Assembly: GCA_964623915.1 (NCBI GenBank)
Contig: CAZUVQ010000034.1
Coordinates: 1 to 15,970, forward strand
Direction of reading: 5' to 3'
DNA from: CAZUVQ01 sp964623915
Lineage (GTDB): Bacteria > Bacillota > Clostridia > UMGS1883 > UMGS1540
Length of the DNA stretch: 15,970 bases
The notes beneath the pieces were generated by a model. That model made no database searches. It was not told the DNA's origin and saw only the letters and a list, made by a program, of their open reading frames with translations. This document shows positions 1-8,266 of this stretch, one piece after another. Numbering within the stretch: the first letter of the stretch is position 1; each line of letters begins with the position of its first letter. Made by a program: the position numbers and the translations under genes.

Positions 1-1635
1 TTCGTTATCGGTTTCGGCAAACCCCGTTGCCTCAATAATCATTTCCTCTGTGTAACCAGCTTTTAGCATATCACTTTTTGCCATGTACTCAGAATTACCG
101 CCGAGAATAATGTCAGTCCCACGGCCTGCCATATTTGTTGCTATAGTAACAGCACCTTTTTTACCTGCCTGTGCAATAATCTGTGCTTCTTTTTCATGGA
201 ATTTTGCATTGAGCACCTCATGCTTAACACCTTTTGCCTTAAGCATTTTACTTAATAATTCCGACTTTTCAATTGTTATTGTACCAACAAGAACAGGCTG
301 CCCTTTTTCATTACATTCTTCAATTTGCCTTACAACAGCACGCAGCTTACCCTGTTCAGTCTTGTACACCTGATCGCTTAAATCCACCCTTGCGAGGGGC
401 TTATTTGTAGGAATTTCCAAAACATCAAGGCTGTATATTGCCCTAAACTCTTCCTCTTCCGTTTTTGCCGTACCCGTCATACCTGAAAGCTTATCATAAA
501 GCCTGAAATAATTCTGGAAGGTAATTGTTGCAAGCGTTTTATTCTCATTCTCAACCTTCACGCCTTCCTTGGCTTCAATTGCCTGGTGAAGACCATCACT
601 GTAGCGCCTTCCATGCATAATACGGCCGGTAAATTCATCTACAATAAACACCTGACCGTCCTTAACCACGTATTGCTGATCCCTTTCCATAGTACCATAT
701 GCACGTATTGCCTGATTAATATGATGTGATAACGTCATATTATCGGGATCTGCTAAGTTTTCCACATTAAAATTAGCCTCTGCCTTTTTTGTTCCCTTTG
801 CCGTAAGCGTGACCGAGCGAGCTTTTTCATCAACCACATAGTCAGCATCTATTTCATCATGAAGCTCCTTTGAATCAAGCTCCACCATTTTAACTTTTTT
901 CAGTGAGCGGACAAATCTATCAACAGTTGTGTAAAGAGAAGTTGATGCATCTCCCATGCCGCTAATAATCAACGGAGTTCTGGCTTCATCAATAAGAATA
1001 GAGTCAACCTCATCGACAATTGCAAACACATGTCCCCTCTGAACCATGTTTTCTTTGTATATAACCATATTATCACGCAGATAATCAAAACCCATTTCAT
1101 TATTTGTTCCATAGGTTATATCTGCACTATATGCTTTTTTCCTCTCATTGCTTTCAAGACCGTTTACAATAAGACCAACGGTCAGACCGAGGTATTTATA
1201 AACTTTCCCCATCCACTCACTATCACGCCGCGCCAGATAATCATTTACAGTAACGATATGAACACCTTTTCCGGATAACGCATTGAGATAGGCAGGCAAT
1301 GTTGCAACAAGTGTTTTACCTTCACCTGTTTTCATTTCGGCAATTCTCCCCTGGTAAAGAACTATGCCACCTATAAGCTGCACAGGAAAGTGCCGCATAT
1401 CAAGAACCCTTGCTGATGCTTCTCTGACAGTTGCAAAAGCTTCCGGAAGTATATCATCAAGAGTTTCCCCGTTTTCAAGCCTTTTTTTAAATTCCTCTGT
1501 TTTACTTTTTAATTCTGATTCTGTATATTTTTTATATTCATCCTCAAGTGAGAGAATTTTATCTACAGTCGGCCGTATTCTCTTAATTTCCCTTTCGCTG
1601 TAATCACCGAATAATTTTGAAATCAATCCAGCCAT
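1..1635 (-). CDS. secA: Protein translocase ATPase SecA, N-terminal 545 residues (cut by window edge)
   Basis: SecA is the cytoplasmic motor ATPase that pushes preproteins through the SecYEG channel. The visible part reads from ATG at 1635 and begins MAGLISKLFGDYSEREIKR. The Walker A motif MKTGEGKT lies at residues 101-108, the DEAD-type Walker B DEVD at about 208-211, and the TNMAGRGTDI motif of the second nucleotide-binding domain at about 500-509. The stretch between DEVD and the second motor domain (about 225-370) is the expected preprotein-crosslinking domain. Family members are about 800-900 residues, so the scaffold, wing and C-terminal linker lie outside the window. A GGAGGAAA ribosome binding site at 1641-1648 supports the start. 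After the GRGTD motif the sequence enters an EYMAKSDMLKAGYTEEM insertion, a kind I recall from clostridial SecA. Identification is secure. Confidence 0.97.
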   Translation of the reverse strand, partial: MAGLISKLFGDYSEREIKRIRPTVDKILSLEDEYKKYTESELKSKTEEFKKRLENGETLDDILPEAFATVREASARVLDMRHFPVQLIGGIVLYQGRIAEMKTGEGKTLVATLPAYLNALSGKGVHIVTVNDYLARRDSEWMGKVYKYLGLTVGLIVNGLESNERKKAYSADITYGTNNEMGFDYLRDNMVIYKENMVQRGHVFAIVDEVDSILIDEARTPLIISGMGDASTSLYTTVDRFVRSLKKVKMVELDSKELHDEIDADYVVDEKARSVTLTAKGTKKAEANFNVENLADPDNMTLSHHINQAIRAYGTMERDQQYVVKDGQVFIVDEFTGRIMHGRRYSDGLHQAIEAKEGVKVENENKTLATITFQNYFRLYDKLSGMTGTAKTEEEEFRAIYSLDVLEIPTNKPLARVDLSDQVYKTEQGKLRAVVRQIEECNEKGQPVLVGTITIEKSELLSKMLKAKGVKHEVLNAKFHEKEAQIIAQAGKKGAVTIATNMAGRGTDIILGGNSEYMAKSDMLKAGYTEEMIIEATGFAETDNE

Positions 1636-1703
1636 ATCTATTTCCTCCATTCTGCTTATGTGAGCAAACATTAAACAATACTATTGCATTTTATATCTAT
1701 AAT

Positions 1704-1732
1704 ATTATAACATGGCTATTTAAATAAAACAA
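1704..1732 (-). promoter_or_regulatory. Sigma-A type promoter for secA, extended -10
   Basis: On the minus strand, TTGTTT (1732-1727) is followed after exactly 17 bases by TATAAT (1709-1704). TG one base before the -10 (TGtTATAAT) makes an extended -10. Transcription would start near 1697, about 60 bases before the secA ATG. Confidence 0.7.
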
Positions 1733-1764
1733 CATTTTTTTATAATTTACAGTTTTGTCACTTT

Positions 1765-1808
1765 AAAAAATCCTCCCATGATATTTTTTGTTCTATCATA
1801 GAAGGATT
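1765..1808 (-). terminator. Rho-independent terminator closing the comEA-to-citrate synthase operon
   Basis: On the minus strand the arms at 1808-1794 and 1783-1769 pair over 15 bases (two G-T pairs), with a 10-base loop at 1793-1784. A run of six T follows, overlapping the stem end (1770-1765). It lies 29 bases after the citrate synthase stop codon and upstream of the secA promoter, so it separates the two transcription units. Confidence 0.88.
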
Positions 1809-1837
1809 TATATATACATATTTAATTGGCACAAATA

Positions 1838-3178
1838 TCATCTGTCTTCAATTTTAATATATTCCTCATTCTTTTTTATGCTTTTATATGCAGGGCGGAT
1901 AATTTTCCCTCCGGCAATAGCCTCTTCCATACGGTGTGCACACAGACCGACTATTCTTGAAAGAGCAAATATAGGGGTGTACAGCTCCTTCGGAATATCA
2001 AGCATTTTGTAAACAAACCCAGAGTACATATCGACATTTGCGCAAAGCGTTTTATCCTTTCCTGTAACCTCTTTGAAAGCACTGGGCGTCAGCTTTTCAA
2101 TAAGATTATATAATCTGTATTCCTTCAAAAAGCCCTTGGCTTCTGCCAGTTGCTCTGCCTGTGCTTTTAAAATAACTGTCCTCGGGTCGCTTATTGTATA
2201 TACAGCATGCCCCATTCCATATATAAGACCGCTTTTGTCATAAGCTTCTTTTTTCAGGATTTTAACAAGATAATTATGAACCTCATTGCTGTCCTCCCAA
2301 TCTTTTACATTGGCTTCTATATCTTCCATCATACCCATTACTCTGTTATTTGCCCCACCATGCTTTGGTCCTTTGAGAGAACCTATGGCAGCCGCAATAG
2401 CAGAATACGTATCCGTTCCGCTGGAAGAAACAACATGAGTGGTAAACGCCGAGTTGTTACCGCCGCCATGCTCCGCATGAAGAATGAGCGCAGTATCAAG
2501 CACTCTGGCTTCAAGTTCCGAATAATTATTATTGCTTCTTAACATGTGCAAGAAGTTTTCCGATGTTGATAATTCTTTTTGCGGCGAATGAATTATAAGG
2601 CTTTGATTGTCAAAATAATGTCTTTTCGCCTGAAAAGCATATGCTATCATAGCAGGGAATCTTGCAATAAGCTCAATGGACTGCCTGAGCATATTTGAAA
2701 GTTCCAGATTATCAGGATCCTTGTCATATGAATATGCCGAAAGAACTGATCTTGCAAGTTTATTCATAATATCCTGACCGGGTGTCTTCAAAATCATATC
2801 CTCAGTGAATCCTTCCGGTAAAAGCCTATTTTCACCAAGAATCTCGATAAAGTCATTGAGACCTTCTTTACTCGGTAACCTACCAAAAAGCAAAAGGTAT
2901 GCAGCCTCTTCAAACCCGAATCTGTCTTCCTTCTGACAATTGCTTATTATATCCGCCACATCAATACCTCTGTAGCGCAGGCATCCTTCATCAGGGATTT
3001 TATCTCCTTCATCAAGTATATAACCGTGAACATTACCAATGTTTGTAAGACCGGCAAGAACGCCTGTTCCGTCTTCGTTACGAAGACCTCTTTTTGCATT
3101 ATACCTTGAATATAAGGATGGTTCTATGCTGTAATTTTCTCTTATGTTTTCACACAAATCTTTTATATTTTGTCCCAT
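1838..3178 (-). CDS. Citrate synthase
   Basis: This 446-residue protein belongs to the citrate synthase family, which condenses acetyl-CoA and oxaloacetate to citrate in the cytoplasm. The catalytic triad of the family is visible: His273 in GSLKGPKHGGAN, His324 in YGMGHAVY and Asp383 in NVDMYSG. A further conserved motif LHAEHGGGNNS is at about 233-243. Length fits the longer clostridial form rather than the 370-residue Gram-positive form. A GAAGGG ribosome binding site (3196-3191) precedes the ATG by about 12 bases. It is the last gene of the minus-strand signalling operon, 30 bases after the GerMN lipoprotein gene, and is followed by a strong terminator. A 2-methylcitrate synthase activity cannot be excluded from sequence. 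No neighbouring aconitase or isocitrate dehydrogenase gene is present in this window, so its metabolic partner genes lie elsewhere. Confidence 0.93.
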   Translation of the reverse strand: MGQNIKDLCENIRENYSIEPSLYSRYNAKRGLRNEDGTGVLAGLTNIGNVHGYILDEGDKIPDEGCLRYRGIDVADIISNCQKEDRFGFEEAAYLLLFGRLPSKEGLNDFIEILGENRLLPEGFTEDMILKTPGQDIMNKLARSVLSAYSYDKDPDNLELSNMLRQSIELIARFPAMIAYAFQAKRHYFDNQSLIIHSPQKELSTSENFLHMLRSNNNYSELEARVLDTALILHAEHGGGNNSAFTTHVVSSSGTDTYSAIAAAIGSLKGPKHGGANNRVMGMMEDIEANVKDWEDSNEVHNYLVKILKKEAYDKSGLIYGMGHAVYTISDPRTVILKAQAEQLAEAKGFLKEYRLYNLIEKLTPSAFKEVTGKDKTLCANVDMYSGFVYKMLDIPKELYTPIFALSRIVGLCAHRMEEAIAGGKIIRPAYKSIKKNEEYIKIEDR

Positions 3179-3208
3179 ATATTTTTCTAACCCTTCTATT
3201 TTATAAAC

Positions 3209-4132
3209 TTATTGTGTATTTTTACTGTTGGATTTAAGTAAATCCGGATTAGGCTCAAAAGGCTCTGCCATATACATATGCGAAAGGCTTTCTACCTTTT
3301 TCCCTTCAATAAGAAACTGTACCTTATCTACATCTTTAAGCTCACAAAGTGAGTTGACAACCGAATATACCAAAAGTAATTCCAATGCACTTCCGCCCGA
3401 TAGTTTTGACGAGAGATCTGCCGAGAAATTAACAAAGCAGACGCCCTCTTTTGTCTCCGCCGAAAGAACCTTGACCTCAGGCTTGAAAAGAGCAATTAGC
3501 TTTTCGTTTTTTGGACCTTTTAAAAGTTCTTCAACAACAACTTTTTCTTTTTTTTCTCCTTCCTTTATTTCAACCTGCCTTGACTCTGCCACAAGGTACA
3601 TAACATTACTGTCACCAAAATACAGCGTCAGCGTTGTCTTATCATTGTGAATCTGGGAGCTGTCCGTTACAATATCTCCCTTGCCGAGGGCCGGCAGTGG
3701 TTCTCCTGATGAAATACCCATAAGTTCTTTTCCTTCTGTGAAAATTTTAACCTTTTCAATGCCGTCGAACTCACACAGAGTAAGAACAAGAGTATATCTG
3801 CTCCAAAGCTTTTCAATGTTTGTACCCTCGTCAAATTTATTGTTAAAATCAACGGTGGCAATTTTATCTTTAACAGAAATACTCAACAATTCGGTGCCTT
3901 CCGGAATAGTCCTTACATTTTCTATTTCGGACGGCCCGGCAATAAGCCCTTGTACCGCAAAAGCAAGTTCATCTTTCGTATTATCCGGAATGTTTCTTGT
4001 TTCCTTAACCATTGCTGTTTTTTCGCTGTTTAAAAAGTAAAGGTCACAAGATCTCCTCTCACCAATGTCTCTGCCGCACCCTGCCGCAGCAAGGAGAATT
4101 GAGCACAAAAAAATGCTGATAATTTTTTTCAT
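3209..4132 (-). CDS. Lipoprotein with two GerMN domains
   Basis: A 307-residue exported lipoprotein. The N-terminus has a short signal peptide ending in LLAAAGC, giving a lipidated Cys19. Two GerMN (GerM-type) domains follow. The first is at about 28-140, with LYFLNSEKTAMV and GLIAGPSE. The second is at about 167-285, with LTLYFGDSNVMYLVAES and ELLKGPKNE. GerMN domains occur in Bacillus GerM (sporulation and germination) and in actinobacterial LpqB, where they are extracytoplasmic. The gene starts 13 bases after the sensor kinase stop, behind an AAGGAAGGG ribosome binding site, so the two are co-transcribed. That context suggests it modulates or reports to the kinase at the cell surface. This is inference from gene order and the LpqB parallel. 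A germination role is not shown by anything here. Confidence 0.85.
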   Translation of the reverse strand: MKKIISIFLCSILLAAAGCGRDIGERRSCDLYFLNSEKTAMVKETRNIPDNTKDELAFAVQGLIAGPSEIENVRTIPEGTELLSISVKDKIATVDFNNKFDEGTNIEKLWSRYTLVLTLCEFDGIEKVKIFTEGKELMGISSGEPLPALGKGDIVTDSSQIHNDKTTLTLYFGDSNVMYLVAESRQVEIKEGEKKEKVVVEELLKGPKNEKLIALFKPEVKVLSAETKEGVCFVNFSADLSSKLSGGSALELLLVYSVVNSLCELKDVDKVQFLIEGKKVESLSHMYMAEPFEPNPDLLKSNSKNTQ

Positions 4133-4145
4133 AATAATCCCTTCC

Positions 4146-5612
4146 TTAAGAAACGCTTTCAGATTGATTTGAAGGTGTCCTTGAAACAGTGGGCATAATT
4201 ATTCTGAACAGACTGCCCTCACCTTCATGGCTTTCCACTACAATATTCCCCCCGTGCAGTTCAACCGAGGATTTTGCTATTGACAGCCCGAGCCCTGTTC
4301 CTCCGGTTTCCCTTGCTCTGGCCTTATCAACCCTGTAAAACCTGTCAAAAACCTTTTCTTTTTCACTTTCTGCCATTCCTATACCGTTATCGGCAACAGT
4401 AATAAACATAAAACGGCCTTCACGATACATTTCTATATAAACCCAACCGCCTTCGCCCGTATATTTGATGCTATTGTCAAGCAAATTATATATTGCCTCC
4501 CATGTTTTGTCCGCATCAATGCTTGCATAAACATCTTCCGGCAAAACGACCTCAAATTTAATTTTTTTCTCATCGGCAAGCGGCTTTAATGCCTTTACAA
4601 TCCTGCGGATTAGGCTTTTAACATTTATTAAACTATGATCAATAAGGCTGCTTTCCTGCACGGATACGTCCATTTTAGTAAGAGTTAATAGCTTGTTTGT
4701 AATTCTTGTAAGCCTGTCAACCTCATCATTCATATCAAAAAGAAAATCGTTAATTGTATCTCTGTCAACATCAGAATTTTGCAAAATTGAATCACAGACA
4801 AGCTTAATTGAGCTCAGAGGCGTTTTAAGCTCATGAGAAGCGTTTGAAACAAATTCCTGTCTTCTTTCTTCAACTAAGTTTATCCTTGCAACAAGCTTGT
4901 TGAACTCATCAACAAGCTCATTTATTTCATTTGAACCACGAATATCAAGTTCCTCTCTCTGCTCATTTTCACTCATATACTTTATTGCCGCTGTCATGTT
5001 TTCAACAGGTGCGGTAAAAAGGTTTGAAAGAGCAAAGCTTAACAAACAAACAATTATACAAATAACAATTGAAAGCGCAAATAGGTTTTGCCTGATATGT
5101 GAAAGATATTCTTCCATATCATCAGCGGTCGATTGAAGATAAATCACCCCTATAGTATTGCCCTCCTTAGTAACCGGAACGGCAACATTTATGTAGTAAT
5201 TCCCATTCTCTTGCATTCTCTCAATAGAATCAACTCCACCTAAAGCTTCAGAAATAATAGGAACAATCATAATTTTACCTTTTAGAAACAATGAATGTGA
5301 TGTATCATAAACCACCCTCGAATCTTTGTCAAGGTAAATTACCCTTGCGTCCCCCACCATTTCAACATAGCTTTTAATTTTCGCTATGTCTTCTTCTTCA
5401 TCAAAATTGCTGTTTGCGGCAAAGCTTGATAAAATGTTTGCCTTAAGCGTTAAATCAAGTTTTTTTTCGTCAAATGCAAAATCATCGACAAGTTTTATAA
5501 TATATACAGATATAAGCGTGACAGATATGAGAATAACAAGCATATAAGTGGCAACAAGCCTCCACTTGATACTATTAAGACTATGCTTAATCTTCTTTAA
5601 AATAGTAGCCAA
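4146..5612 (-). CDS. Membrane sensor histidine kinase
   Basis: A 488-residue sensor kinase pairing with the response regulator just upstream. Order of parts: TM1 at about 18-41; an extracytoplasmic sensing region at about 42-172, with a Cache/PAS-like look (VIYLDKDSRVVYDTS, then INVAVPVTKEGNTIGVIYLQ); TM2 at about 177-199; HAMP at about 200-250; HisKA with the phospho-accepting His260 in SNASHELKTPLSS; and a HATPase domain with N-box around Asn380, G1 DNGIGM at 408-413 and G2 GGTGLGLS at 437-444. The frame overlaps the regulator gene by 26 bases. The only start codon upstream of TM1 is TTG at 5612. The G-rich stretch before it is unusually close for a ribosome binding site, so the exact start is uncertain and translational coupling is likely. 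The kinase resembles WalK/PhoR-type proteins. The signal is unknown. Confidence 0.93.
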   Translation of the reverse strand: MATILKKIKHSLNSIKWRLVATYMLVILISVTLISVYIIKLVDDFAFDEKKLDLTLKANILSSFAANSNFDEEEDIAKIKSYVEMVGDARVIYLDKDSRVVYDTSHSLFLKGKIMIVPIISEALGGVDSIERMQENGNYYINVAVPVTKEGNTIGVIYLQSTADDMEEYLSHIRQNLFALSIVICIIVCLLSFALSNLFTAPVENMTAAIKYMSENEQREELDIRGSNEINELVDEFNKLVARINLVEERRQEFVSNASHELKTPLSSIKLVCDSILQNSDVDRDTINDFLFDMNDEVDRLTRITNKLLTLTKMDVSVQESSLIDHSLINVKSLIRRIVKALKPLADEKKIKFEVVLPEDVYASIDADKTWEAIYNLLDNSIKYTGEGGWVYIEMYREGRFMFITVADNGIGMAESEKEKVFDRFYRVDKARARETGGTGLGLSIAKSSVELHGGNIVVESHEGEGSLFRIIMPTVSRTPSNQSESVS

Positions 5613-6276
5613 CCCCCCACTTGGTCAGAATATATGTCGGTTCAGCTGCATTAGGCTCAATTTTTTCTCTTAGCCTTCTGACATGGACATCCACTGTTCT
5701 GATATCTCCCGGATAATCATAACCCCAAATAAAATCAAGCAGTTGTTCTCTTGAATAAACTTTTCCGGGATTGCTTACAAATAAGTCAATCAAATCAAAT
5801 TCTTTGCTGGTCAGTTCAATCCATTTATCGTTAATTTTGACCTTGCGCAAATTATAGTCAATCTCTACGCCGTCAGCAAACTGAGACGCTTGTCTTCTTC
5901 TATTATTCTCATTCTGATTACCCGTTCTTCTTAAAATTGCTTTGACGCGGGCTTTCAGTTCAAGAATATTAAACGGTTTTGTAAGATAATCGTCAGCACC
6001 GTATTCAAGCCCTAAAATTTTATCCATATCCTCTGCTTTGGCTGTCAGCATAATTATAGGTACCCTGGAAAACTCCCTTATTTTTTGGCAAACTGCAAGC
6101 CCATCTATTTTAGGAAGCATAAGGTCAAGAACAATTAAATCAATGCTTTTATCTTTCGCTAACTTTATTGCCTCTTCACCGTCATAAGCGGTTTCAACGG
6201 CAAATCCCTCCTGCTCAAAATTAAATTTTATCCCCTTGACCAATAATTTTTCATCGTCGACAATTAATATTTTCAA
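5587..6276 (-). CDS. OmpR/PhoP-family response regulator
   Basis: A 229-residue DNA-binding response regulator. The receiver domain (1-118) has the acidic pair Asp7-Asp8, phospho-accepting Asp51 in LIVLDLMLPKIDG, Thr78 in IIMLTAK and Lys100 in LTKPF. The winged-helix Trans_reg_C domain (about 133-228) contains the motifs ELTSKEFDLIDLF, YSREQLLDFIWGYDYPGDIR and TVDVHVRRLREKIE, ending in WGVGYYF. The start is TTG at 6276. It is fixed by a GGAGG ribosome binding site at 6288-6284 with 7 bases spacing; the gene begins 14 bases after the ComEA-like gene ends. Its 3' end overlaps the kinase start. It should control transcription in response to that kinase. The recognition helix is of WalR/PhoP type, but naming it WalR would need a genome-wide comparison. 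Confidence 0.95.
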   Translation of the reverse strand: MKILIVDDEKLLVKGIKFNFEQEGFAVETAYDGEEAIKLAKDKSIDLIVLDLMLPKIDGLAVCQKIREFSRVPIIMLTAKAEDMDKILGLEYGADDYLTKPFNILELKARVKAILRRTGNQNENNRRRQASQFADGVEIDYNLRKVKINDKWIELTSKEFDLIDLFVSNPGKVYSREQLLDFIWGYDYPGDIRTVDVHVRRLREKIEPNAAEPTYILTKWGVGYYFKED

Positions 6277-6290
6277 TTCAATACCTCCAG

Positions 6291-6851
6291 TTAAACTGTT
6301 ATAAAATCTCTTATGGTCTCGTACTTTTTCTGCCCTATACCCTCAACCTTTTTTATATCTGATTTATTTTGAAAGCTACCATGTGTTTCCCTGTATTCGA
6401 TGATTTTTTCAGCATAGCTCTCACCTATTCCGGGCAGCGTCATTATTTCACCCAAAGTTGCAGTATTTATATTTACGAGTTCAGACTGAGTATGTTTATC
6501 ATTTTCAGAAAAAACAGTTATCTGTTGACCATCCTCCAAAATTTCTGCTAAATTTAGTTTTTCCCTGTCAGCATCAGCCGAAAAACCGCCCGCGGCTTCT
6601 ATGGCATCATAAACCCTTGCCCCTGCCGAAAGCTCATATATGCCTGAATTTTCAACGGCACCTTTAACATATATAACGATAACACCGGAATTTGTGTCGG
6701 TTTTAAAAGCCTCAGCAATCTCCTTGTTTACCTTTGCTTCATTTAAAAGAAAAACCGTACCTGTTCCGATGAGGGCAACACAGGCAGAACAAATTATTAT
6801 AATGATTAATTTTACTTTATTGTTTTCTAAAAATTCTTTGATTTTTTTCAT
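6291..6851 (-). CDS. ComEA-like membrane-anchored SLBB / helix-hairpin-helix DNA-binding protein
   Basis: A 186-residue protein with the ComEA layout: one N-terminal membrane anchor (about 14-36), an SLBB domain (about 57-113: VIVIYVKGAVENSGIY ... ARVYDAIEAAGGF), and a C-terminal pair of helix-hairpin-helix motifs (LPGIGESYAEKII at 139-151 and VEGIGQKKYETI at 169-180). ComEA binds incoming DNA outside the membrane during transformation. No comEC or other competence gene is in this window, so the role in uptake is by family only. The ATG at 6851 is preferred over an upstream in-frame GTG (6899) because AGAAGG sits 6 bases before it and the upstream 16 residues are not typical of the family. 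It is the first gene of the operon with the regulator, kinase, GerMN lipoprotein and citrate synthase. Confidence 0.88.
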   Translation of the reverse strand: MKKIKEFLENNKVKLIIIIICSACVALIGTGTVFLLNEAKVNKEIAEAFKTDTNSGVIVIYVKGAVENSGIYELSAGARVYDAIEAAGGFSADADREKLNLAEILEDGQQITVFSENDKHTQSELVNINTATLGEIMTLPGIGESYAEKIIEYRETHGSFQNKSDIKKVEGIGQKKYETIRDFITV

Positions 6852-6892
6852 ATGTGACCTTCTGAACCACTTTTTGAAATTATCCCTTGCCA

Positions 6893-6920
6893 ATGACACA
6901 CTTTTGGTATATTATATAAT
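6893..6920 (+). promoter_or_regulatory. Probable promoter of the dacF-ttcA-ispE group
   Basis: On the plus strand, ATGACA (6893-6898; one mismatch to TTGACA) and TATAAT (6915-6920) are 16 bases apart, about 65 bases before the carboxypeptidase ATG. TTGCCA (6887-6892) with TATTAT (6910-6915), 17 apart, is an alternative reading. Either one overlaps the divergent minus-strand promoter. Confidence 0.5.
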
Positions 6921-6939
6921 AAATTATATTATTTTTCAA
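6911..6939 (-). promoter_or_regulatory. Promoter of the comEA-regulator-kinase-GerMN-citrate synthase operon
   Basis: On the minus strand, TTGAAA (6939-6934) and TATAAT (6916-6911) are 17 bases apart. Transcription would start near 6904, about 53 bases before the ComEA-like ATG. The -10 shares the palindrome ATTATATAAT with a plus-strand promoter. Confidence 0.72.
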
Positions 6940-6983
6940 CATAAATATAAAAAAATTATATTAAAGTACGGGAGTTATGGTTT

Positions 6984-8264
6984 ATGAAAAAGAGTTTCGT
7001 CGCCTTGGCGTTGATAATCCATTTGTTAATTTCCATGAATTGCTATGCAAATATTGAATTATCCTCTGATGCGGCAATTCTTATTGATGCGGATTCTGGT
7101 ATTGTTCTATACGAAAAAAATGCAAACGAAAAGATGTACCCTGCAAGCACAACAAAAATAATGACAGCTATTCTTACCATTGAAAACGCAGATCTTGACA
7201 GTGTGGCAACAACAAGCTTCAATGCAGTAAACAGTATAGATTACGACAGCAGCAAGCTCTTCCTTTCTGAAAACGAAAAGATTTCAGTCAGAGATTTATT
7301 ATACGGTCTTTTAATCGCCTCTGCAAATGATGCGGCAAATGTTCTTGCGGAGCATATCAGCGGAAGTACAAAAGAATTTGCAAACCTTATGAACAAGCGA
7401 GCAGGAGAGCTTGGGGCAGAAAAGACCAATTACCTAAATGCCCACGGCCTTCATGACGAAAATCACTACACAACAGCGGCTGACCTTGCTAAAATTGCAA
7501 AACATTCTATGTCGCTTCCACTTTTCAGGGAAATTGTATCATTATCTGAATATACACTTGAACCCACTAATGTTTTTGATAAGGAAAGGCACCTCACTTC
7601 GACAAATCATCTGATTAACCCCAAATCTCAATATTATTGTAAGTACGCCTCCGGAATTAAAACAGGCTATACAACAAATGCCGGTTGCTGTCTTGTATCC
7701 TACGGTTCGTCTGACGGAATAAATGTTATATCCGTTGTTCTCGGTGCCAAAAATTCAGAGGACGGAAAGGTGATGTCATTTGTTGACAGCAAGAAAAATA
7801 TCGAATATGGTCTGCTGACTCTTGATACGCGCACCCTTGTTGATAAAGGTGATGTGATAAGCAGTGTCCCCATTAAAAAAAGCTTTATGGATGAAGCTAT
7901 CCTTGAAGCACAATCCACTGTAAGGGCACACCTTCCCGAAGGAGTCTCCGTGACTGACCTTGAAAAAAAAGAATATATTTTAGCAAATATTACGGCACCT
8001 GTATCAGAAGGTGACATTCTTGGCAGAATGGAATATTGGTACGGTGAATATAAGGTTGGAGAAACATATATGGTTGCTATTGAGGAAATAAAAAAAGTAC
8101 CTTTAGCATTTATTCTAAACCCCATAAAAACTATTCTTGGCTCACCCTTGCCGTATCTTTTGATTGGTCTTATTACTGCTGTTATGATTGTAAGAAAAAT
8201 AGGCAATAACTCAAGGCGTAAAAGTAAAAAAAGCATGGGTTCATACAGGCGGAAAGAGGTTTAG
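6984..8264 (+). CDS. D-alanyl-D-alanine carboxypeptidase (PBP5/DacF type, peptidase family S11)
   Basis: A 426-residue low-molecular-weight penicillin-binding protein that trims the terminal D-alanine from peptidoglycan stem peptides outside the membrane. An N-terminal signal peptide ends near residue 22 (ISMNCYA). The serine peptidase motifs are complete: Ser55-Thr-Thr-Lys58 (SxxK), Ser113-Ala-Asn115 (SxN) and Lys226-Thr-Gly (KTG). A PBP5 C-terminal domain spans about 285-370. The C-terminus holds a true hydrophobic membrane segment (about 386-404) followed by a basic tail (RRKSKKS), where PBP5 has only an amphipathic anchor. GGGAG at 6970-6974 precedes the ATG by 9 bases. It heads a plus-strand group with ttcA and ispE. 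DacF, DacB and DacA cannot be told apart without a wider comparison. Confidence 0.94.
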   Translation: MKKSFVALALIIHLLISMNCYANIELSSDAAILIDADSGIVLYEKNANEKMYPASTTKIMTAILTIENADLDSVATTSFNAVNSIDYDSSKLFLSENEKISVRDLLYGLLIASANDAANVLAEHISGSTKEFANLMNKRAGELGAEKTNYLNAHGLHDENHYTTAADLAKIAKHSMSLPLFREIVSLSEYTLEPTNVFDKERHLTSTNHLINPKSQYYCKYASGIKTGYTTNAGCCLVSYGSSDGINVISVVLGAKNSEDGKVMSFVDSKKNIEYGLLTLDTRTLVDKGDVISSVPIKKSFMDEAILEAQSTVRAHLPEGVSVTDLEKKEYILANITAPVSEGDILGRMEYWYGEYKVGETYMVAIEEIKKVPLAFILNPIKTILGSPLPYLLIGLITAVMIVRKIGNNSRRKSKKSMGSYRRKEV

Positions 8265-8266
8265 TC

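Noticed and set aside
3228..3650. A 140-codon open frame on the plus strand opposite the GerMN gene
   Set aside because: Low-complexity serine-rich translation that mirrors the real gene on the other strand, without a start signal.
3209..4132. Calling the GerMN lipoprotein a spore germination protein GerM
   Set aside because: The domain is shared with LpqB-like proteins, and the operon context is signalling, with no sporulation gene nearby.
6852..6899. N-terminal extension of the ComEA-like protein from GTG 6899
   Set aside because: The ATG at 6851 has a well-placed AGAAGG, and the 16 extra residues precede the normal cytoplasmic start of this family.
7700..8236. A 178-codon open frame on the minus strand opposite the carboxypeptidase gene
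   Set aside because: It is antisense to a gene with complete catalytic motifs, lacks a ribosome binding site and shows no family sequence; it is a frame shadow.
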